Below, in pieces: positions 59,242-64,000 of a stretch of 64,000 nucleotides of DNA. A program made the translations under genes and the position numbers. Position 1 is the first letter of the stretch. Every line of letters starts with the position of its first letter. The stretch is from Falsiroseomonas sp050563525 (GTDB lineage: Bacteria > Pseudomonadota > Alphaproteobacteria > Acetobacterales > Acetobacteraceae), in the NCBI RefSeq assembly GCF_050563525.1, contig NZ_JBNXUN010000014.1, forward strand, positions 62,001-126,000, read 5' to 3'. The notes beneath the pieces are model-generated. The model saw nothing but the letters and a program-made list of their open reading frames with translations. It searched no databases and was not told where the DNA came from.

Positions 59242-59570
59242 GCATCAGCCTCGGCTATCTGGATGTGGAAAGCGGCGCAGGGCGTTGCGGGATCAACCTG
59301 CCGGACCAGGCGCAGGCCGACCTTGTGGACATGCATATCGATCGGCCGCCGCTTCGGCCTCCGTCTCCAGGGTGCTCGGCGTCCTCCACCTCAACCTGAC
59401 GCCCTGCTCCCGGCCCCACGTCCATCCGCGTCGCATGAAGACACGGCTCAATGGGAGACGCCTTTGCGGCCCTGCATTGTGCGGGAGCCAGGCAAACCTC
59501 GATCAATCCGACCATCCTGCCAAATCATTCTGCATTTCAGCAGAAAAAATGACGCCTGGGATAGCCTGGT
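59242..59570. other. 329-bp gap upstream of allA
   Basis: Contains the allA promoter region and, farther on, an AT-rich stretch at 59505-59555. No gene recognised on either strand. It ends with an inverted repeat (59528-59545). Confidence 0.5.
59528..59545. promoter_or_regulatory. Inverted repeat in AT-rich intergenic patch
   Basis: TTCTGC-atttca-GCAGAA followed by AAAAAT: a 6-6-6 inverted repeat. It may be an operator for allA-puuE (minus strand) or a remnant of the gene that once lay here. Confidence 0.35.
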
Positions 59571-59629
59571 ATGCCGGCGGCGTCCGCGGCGCGCCTCGCC
59601 AACCGAGATGTCGGCACGCTGCCGGTCCT

Positions 59630-59990
59630 GACCTACAGCAACCCGATCTACAGCACGGTGAGCGCGCTGGATGTCCTGGTCCAGGCGCCGGCCGGCGACC
59701 TGCTGGTGGTCGGGGCGGGGCCGGTGGCGCCCCTCTACACCCAACCGAAGCACCCCTGCGCGCAGCTTTCGCTGTCCACCGTGGCGCAGCCGAACCCGGC
59801 GCTGCACCACCAGCGCGTGGCCGTGACGGGGGAAATGCCGAGCCCGCTGGCGCCTCCGGCTGGCCGTGCCTTCCATCCGCTCGGCCCGCATGCCATGCCA
59901 GGATGTTACGTGGAGCGCCCGATGCTGCGGGTGCTGCCGGGTGGCACAGCGGTCGCCTGCCGCCTGCAGGATCGAACCAGGGAGAGAGAG
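59630..59990 (+). pseudogene. Remnant of an oligopeptide ABC transporter ATPase (OppF/DppF type)
   Basis: In one frame the sequence reads STVSALDVLVQAPAGDLL, matching the D-loop region (EPxSALDVSVQAQ) of Opp/Dpp ATPases. After a deletion it continues GPVAPLYTQPKHPCAQLSL, EMPSPLAPPAGRAFHPLGPH and LRVLPGGTAVACRLQD, matching the family C-terminus (Y-x-x-P-x-HPYT, PSPxxPPxGCxFHxRC). Walker motifs and the signature are missing, and the conserved cysteines are partly lost. A non-functional fragment. Confidence 0.7.
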
Positions 59991-59994
59991 CACC

Positions 59995-60768
59995 ATGCGC
60001 CTCAAGGACAAGGTCGTGGTCGTCACCGGCGGCGCGTCGGGCATCGGCCGCGCCATTTCGATCCTGTTCGCCCGGGAAGGCGCCACCGTCGCGATCGGGG
60101 ACCTGACGGAGGATGTGAAGGAAGGCGGAGAGCCGACCCGCAAGCTGATCGAGGAGGCCGGGGGCACCGCGCGTTTCCATCTCTGCGATGTCGCGAAGTG
60201 GGACGACATCGACGCGCTGGTGACGAAGACGGTGGCGGAATTCGGCAAGCTCGATGTCATCGTCAACAACGCGGCCACGCTCGGCAGCGGTACCAGGCTG
60301 CTGGAGACCAGCGAGGCAGACTGGGACCATGTGATGGCGGTGAACGCGAAGGGCGTGTTCTTCGGCTGCAAGCGCGCGATCCAGCAGTTCCTGACACAGC
60401 CGGTGGTGGGCGATGCGCGCGGCCGCATCGTCAACATCTCCTCCCAGCACGGCATGGTCTGCGCGCCGGGCAAGATCGCCTACGGCACCGGCAAGGCAGC
60501 CGCCGTCTACATCACGCGTCAGGTTGCGGTGGACTATGCCGGGGACAACATCATCTGCAACGCCGTGGCGCCGGGCCGCGTCCTGACGGGCAAGCCGCTC
60601 GGCGGTGCCGGATCGGATCCGCTGGAGTATTCGCGATCGCGCACGCCGATGCCCCGCCTCGGCCGGCCCGGCGACATCGCAAGCGCCGCGCTGTTCCTGG
60701 CCAGCGACGAGGCCACCTACATCACCGGCCACAACCTGATGGTCGATGGTGGCTGGATGGCCTACTAG
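59995..60768 (+). CDS. Short-chain dehydrogenase/reductase
   Basis: A 257-residue classical SDR with NAD(P)-dependent alcohol/ketone oxidoreductase activity. Cofactor motif TGGASGIG (11-18), NNA (91-93), catalytic Ser150 (NISSQHG), Tyr163 and Lys167 (YGTGK), then a C-terminal GHNLMVDGGWMAY. Asp36 after the second strand suggests NAD preference. Substrate unknown. ATG follows GGAGAGAGAG. Confidence 0.92.
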   Translation: MRLKDKVVVVTGGASGIGRAISILFAREGATVAIGDLTEDVKEGGEPTRKLIEEAGGTARFHLCDVAKWDDIDALVTKTVAEFGKLDVIVNNAATLGSGTRLLETSEADWDHVMAVNAKGVFFGCKRAIQQFLTQPVVGDARGRIVNISSQHGMVCAPGKIAYGTGKAAAVYITRQVAVDYAGDNIICNAVAPGRVLTGKPLGGAGSDPLEYSRSRTPMPRLGRPGDIASAALFLASDEATYITGHNLMVDGGWMAY

Positions 60769-60844
60769 GCCATGAATATCCTCGCCATCGGCTTCGTCGG
60801 CCTCGTCCTCGTGGATCGGAGGGAACGGCAAGCTCCGCCGTCGG

Positions 60845-62254
60845 TCATCCAGCGCGACGGGCGCCCGGAGCACCCGGCTTTACTTCCCCAGATGCTTCCC
60901 CGCACGCTTCGGTCTCTGTCACTCCCAAACCACCACCACCGGCCGCATCGGCCTCGCGGATGCCAGGTGCAAGCGTAGCCAGCACCGCGCCGAGACAGAA
61001 CACGGCCGCCGCGAGAAGCCCAGTCGCCCAAAGGTCCAGCCATTGCGCCACGGTTCCCGCCATGGCGGATCCGGCGACGTCGCCGAGGTTGAGGGCGGCC
61101 ATGAACATGGCGAAGCGCGTTGCCGCGGCGGCACCACGGCTGGCGCGCATCACCGCCGGCGCCAGCGCCACGAACAGCAGCGCCGGCAATACCCCTGACA
61201 ACCCGAGTGCCAACGGGCCCGCCCGCGCCGCCCAACGCGGATCCCCCAACGCCAGCAGGGCACCGGCCACGGCATGACCCAGTGCGCACAGCGCCAGTAG
61301 CACCGCCACCGCCAGCCCCGGTCCTGGCCTCCCTGGTCCCACCCGGTCCGTCCACCATCCCACCAGCAGCGCTCCGACGGTGCCTGCCATCAGGGCGATG
61401 CCGGCCTGCCAGGAGGACAGCGCCTCCGCCTCCCAGCCTCGCCGCTGGATTAGCTCCACCGCCAGCGGCACGCGGAACACAGCACCTGCGAAATCGACGC
61501 AGAAGCAGAAGGCGAGCAGCGCGAGCGTCGAGCGCCGCCGCAGGATGTCCCGGAGTTGCCGCATCACGGCTGCAAAGGAATCGCCGCCCGTCCGCATCTC
61601 GCGTTGCCGCAGCGAGAGCCAATCGTCGCCCGGCGCCTCCCGCACCAGAAGCGGCAGCACCAGCACAAGGGCGCCCACCGCCAGCAGGACACCGGAGGCG
61701 AAGGCCAATCCCCGGGCCGGCAACAGCCAGGCGAACAGGGCGGTTCCCACCGCGATGCCGGAGACGAAGCCGGCGCGTGTCACCGCATTCGCCCGGCCAA
61801 GCCGCGCCGTCGGCACGTGGTCGATGATCATCCCGTCGATCGCGGTATCCACCAGCGCGGCCAGGGCGCTGTGCAGCAGGAACACGGCGCTGATCGCGGC
61901 GATGCCACCGGCCGTCACCGGCCCCGCCAGCAGCAGCCGCGCCAGCGCCAGCAGGGATGCCGCCAGCGCCAGCACCACCCAGAAGCGGCGCCGCCCCATG
62001 CGGAAGCCGCCGAAACGGTCGACGACCGGCCCCCAAAGCGGCTGCAGGATCCAGGGCAAGCCGACAATCGCAATGTGGGCACCCACCTGCCCCGTGCTGG
62101 CGCCGAGGCTGGCAAAATGGTTCGGAAGCGCCGTCAGCGCGAAGCCCGCCACCAGCCCCTGGTAGCCATAGAGCGCGAAGACCAGCGCCAGGCACCAGCC
62201 GGTCCGGTCCACCAGGGGCCAGCGCGGCGCTGCGCTGGCCGCTTCAGGCTGCAT
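60845..62254 (-). CDS. MFS transporter
   Basis: A 469-residue protein with about twelve helices of the major facilitator superfamily. It starts PRWPLVDRTGWCLALVFALYGYQGLVAGF; the loop GPVVDRFGGFRMGRRRFWV between helices 2 and 3 is the MFS motif A. AmpG-like layout, with a C-terminal glycine/glutamate-rich tail. Substrate unknown. It starts inside the last 11 bp of the OpgH-like gene, so the two are in one operon. Confidence 0.85.
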   Translation of the reverse strand: MQPEAASAAPRWPLVDRTGWCLALVFALYGYQGLVAGFALTALPNHFASLGASTGQVGAHIAIVGLPWILQPLWGPVVDRFGGFRMGRRRFWVVLALAASLLALARLLLAGPVTAGGIAAISAVFLLHSALAALVDTAIDGMIIDHVPTARLGRANAVTRAGFVSGIAVGTALFAWLLPARGLAFASGVLLAVGALVLVLPLLVREAPGDDWLSLRQREMRTGGDSFAAVMRQLRDILRRRSTLALLAFCFCVDFAGAVFRVPLAVELIQRRGWEAEALSSWQAGIALMAGTVGALLVGWWTDRVGPGRPGPGLAVAVLLALCALGHAVAGALLALGDPRWAARAGPLALGLSGVLPALLFVALAPAVMRASRGAAAATRFAMFMAALNLGDVAGSAMAGTVAQWLDLWATGLLAAAVFCLGAVLATLAPGIREADAAGGGGLGVTETEACGEASGEVKPGAPGARRAG

Positions 62255-63908
62255 CCGGACGTGCCGTCAGCACGGCGAAGGGAACGGCCAGTAACAGGCC
62301 CGCCACCACCGGCAGCGCCACCGCCAGGGCGAAGCCCGAGTCATGGGCCGCCAGCACCACCACCAGCACGCCACCCATCACCGTATGCGGCCAGAGCAGC
62401 CGCGCCGCCTCGCGCCAGCCTACCACCCTCTCCGCCCGATGCTGCGCCGCCCATTCGCGGCGTCGCCCGGCGGCCAGCACCGTCAGCGTCCGGTCGAAGG
62501 CGAGGATCGAGTCGAACATCAGCAGGAAGCCCGCCTCGTGCAGCATCCGCCGCAGATAGGCGCCACGGCCGGAACCGGGCCCGCGCCACAGCGCTTCCGC
62601 ATGTCCGGCGAGGCGCGGCAGGTGCAGCAGTGCGAAGCCCAGGCCCAGCAACGCCAGCAGAGCCCCGCGCGGCGTCGCCGCATCCGTGCCGACGTTCAGC
62701 ACCGCCAGGGGCAGCATTGCGAACCAGGCCGGTGCCAGGGCGTAGTGCAGGATGGCCTGCAGCATCTGGAAGCGGCCAAGCGCGCCGAGGTCCGGCCGCC
62801 GCAGCAGGTGCAGGTACTGCATGTTGCCCGCCGCCCAGCGCCGGTCGCGCTGCAGGAATTCCGGCAGGTTCGGCGGCTGCGCCTCGCGCGACCCGTCTTC
62901 GGCGATGTCACCATCCGGCAGCACGCGCACCGCCCAGCCCGCCGCATGCAGCCGCGCCGCCTCGACATGGTCGTGCGACAGGATGTGCCGCCCATCCGGC
63001 AGCGTGCCGAGCCGCGCATCGGTGCGGAAGGGCGCGATGCGGATCAGCGCGTTGTGCCCCCAATAGGGGCCCTCCGCCCCCTGCCACCAGGCCTGCCCGG
63101 TGGCCCAGGTGAGCGAGCCCGGGCGGTGCCCGAAGCCGAGCATCCGCGGGAACGGCGCGGAAGCCGGCCGGCTGGCGATGGTGGATTGCAGGATGGCAAG
63201 GCCGGGGTCCGCCTGCATCACCCGCACCATCCGCAGCACCGCGGGCGCCGTCATCTCGGAATCCGCGTCCAGCAGCAGCAGGAAGTCGAAGCCCTCCGCA
63301 TGGTGGTCCAGGCAGTCCATGACGTTGCCGGCCTTGTAGCCGGCATTGTCCGCCCGCCGCCGGTACCGCACCTGCCCAGCCGGCCGCGACGCTGCGAAGC
63401 GCGCCACCGCCGCCGCCTCGCCATCGGCCCGGGCACTGTCGGACAGGATGGCCAGCCCGAAGCAGGCCGCGTGCCCCGCCAGCCCATCCAGCAGCCGGCC
63501 GAGCGGGGCCAGCACCGCCGCCATCTCCTCATCCCGCACACAGACGGCGATCAGCGTGCGGCGCCGGACCGGCGCATCCGCCGCAAGGTCCCGCAGCACA
63601 GGCAGCACCGCCGCCACCGGGTCGCGCGCGCCCATCCGGATGCCGGCGCCAAGCAGCCCGGTGGCGCCCGCCAGTGCGACCCAGGGGGCATTCAACACCA
63701 GGCAGGCCAGCAGCAGTCCTTCCCAGGCAGTCCAGCCGCCGGGTGTGAGGACGCGCAGCGAAAGCCCCACCAGGCCAAGCGCCAGCAACGCCACCAGGCC
63801 GGCGAAGGCCCAGCGCCGCGGCAGGAAGGCCGCGGCGGGCAGACCCCGTGCCGGAGCGACCTCAGGCGGTCTGGGCTGGGGCCGGGACACGCAGCAGGCC
63901 AGCGACAT
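62244..63908 (-). CDS. opgH: OpgH/MdoH-like glucan glucosyltransferase
   Basis: A 554-residue membrane glycosyltransferase (GT2) producing osmoregulated periplasmic glucan. RYRRRADNAGYKAGNVMDCL and FLLLLDADSEM hold the UDP-glucose-binding Asp residues; then SLTWATGQAWWQGAEGPYWG, HNALIRIAPF and the QRDRRW motif. Flanked by N-terminal (two) and C-terminal (several) membrane segments. Shorter than E. coli MdoH (about 850), lacking its N-terminal extension. No opgG gene is visible; the upstream partial gene does not look like one. Confidence 0.85.
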   Translation of the reverse strand: MSLACCVSRPQPRPPEVAPARGLPAAAFLPRRWAFAGLVALLALGLVGLSLRVLTPGGWTAWEGLLLACLVLNAPWVALAGATGLLGAGIRMGARDPVAAVLPVLRDLAADAPVRRRTLIAVCVRDEEMAAVLAPLGRLLDGLAGHAACFGLAILSDSARADGEAAAVARFAASRPAGQVRYRRRADNAGYKAGNVMDCLDHHAEGFDFLLLLDADSEMTAPAVLRMVRVMQADPGLAILQSTIASRPASAPFPRMLGFGHRPGSLTWATGQAWWQGAEGPYWGHNALIRIAPFRTDARLGTLPDGRHILSHDHVEAARLHAAGWAVRVLPDGDIAEDGSREAQPPNLPEFLQRDRRWAAGNMQYLHLLRRPDLGALGRFQMLQAILHYALAPAWFAMLPLAVLNVGTDAATPRGALLALLGLGFALLHLPRLAGHAEALWRGPGSGRGAYLRRMLHEAGFLLMFDSILAFDRTLTVLAAGRRREWAAQHRAERVVGWREAARLLWPHTVMGGVLVVVLAAHDSGFALAVALPVVAGLLLAVPFAVLTARPDAA

Positions 63909-64000
63909 CGGCGAGCGTCGCCGCGATGCGCAGGGCGATCGCGGGGTGGGTGCAGACGCAGTTCGGGCTCGGATGCGGCATCAGCCGCACCGCGACCTCC
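63862..64000 (-). CDS. Partial gene, C-terminal 45 residues
   Basis: Reads into the window from its right edge. The visible C-terminus includes RLMPHPSPNCVCTHPAIALR and ends GLLRVPAPAQTA, with the stop at 63864-63862. It overlaps the OpgH-like start by 47 bp, suggesting coupling. The family is not identifiable from this fragment. Confidence 0.55.
   Translation of the reverse strand, partial: EVAVRLMPHPSPNCVCTHPAIALRIAATLADVAGLLRVPAPAQTA

Noticed and set aside
60769..60844. Small gene between the SDR and MFS genes
   Set aside because: Only 76 bp between convergent stops; no ORF with a start and RBS.
1..64000. tRNA genes, rRNA genes or CRISPR arrays
   Set aside because: None recognised on reading both strands.

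Overview
The window is about 64 kb of very GC-rich DNA (roughly 70% or more) with densely packed genes, many 1-11 bp overlaps and GTG/TTG starts. Gene content points to an alphaproteobacterium, most likely in the Acetobacteraceae (Roseomonas-like): an ispH-thrB-rnhA cluster, ETF-ubiquinone oxidoreductase, a GbsR-type regulator in front of cydAB, Bug-type (TctC) solute receptors, an osmoregulated glucan glucosyltransferase, and a tungstate transporter with a divergent HTH/binding-domain regulator. The family assignment is an inference. I saw no rRNA, tRNA or CRISPR array.

Layout. 1-7.8 kb: the 3'-truncated glycerol kinase gene, preceded by an unknown polytopic membrane protein, a PelE-like TPR protein and a PelD-like c-di-GMP receptor (all minus strand); divergent from these is a large TPR protein. 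7.8-19.5 kb: GST, cytochrome P460, DUF1028, M20 amidohydrolase, moaB, a lytic transglycosylase, a uracil-DNA glycosylase without Fe-S cysteines, ETF-QO, an unknown 515-aa protein, a HbpS/GlcG-like protein, a second GST and a lipoprotein. 19.7-22.8 kb: ispH, thrB, rnhA and a DedA protein. 22.8-26.3 kb: a cyanide-insensitive-type cytochrome bd operon (gbsR-like regulator, cydA, cydB, DUF427). 26.4-31.8 kb: an atypical M20 protein, a peroxiredoxin pair, yqgE, mutL and a BLUF photoreceptor.

31.76-33.6 kb is an obvious foreign island at about 48% GC. It holds a stand-alone reverse transcriptase of the UG/DRT (antiphage) type, preceded by about 450 bp rich in palindromes, with two very small ORFs on the opposite strand. 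This is the most interesting part of the window.

33.6-45.5 kb: MBL hydrolase, EamA exporter, pyrD, HAD phosphatase, a tungstate ABC transporter (tupBCA) with divergent regulator, two convergent GH13 enzymes, a PAP2 phosphatase and an alpha/beta hydrolase. 45.6-56 kb: a surface-polysaccharide region (two FkbM methyltransferases, a Wzx-type flippase, a 1145-aa methyltransferase/coiled-coil/RgpF/WbsX fusion and another methyltransferase), interspersed with a secreted nuclease-like protein and two orphan Bug receptors. 56.3-60 kb: decayed genes (a SulP transporter fused by deletion to a universal stress protein; an OppF-like ATPase remnant) flanking an allantoinase/ureidoglycolate lyase pair. 60-64 kb: an SDR, an MFS transporter, an OpgH-like glucosyltransferase and the end of one more gene.

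How they work together: three themes can be read from the sequence. Central metabolism and redox (cyd, ETF-QO, glpK, pyrD, purine ureide breakdown). Cell surface and matrix (Pel-like regulation, flippase/WbsX, OpgH). A horizontally acquired RT island in an otherwise housekeeping neighbourhood.
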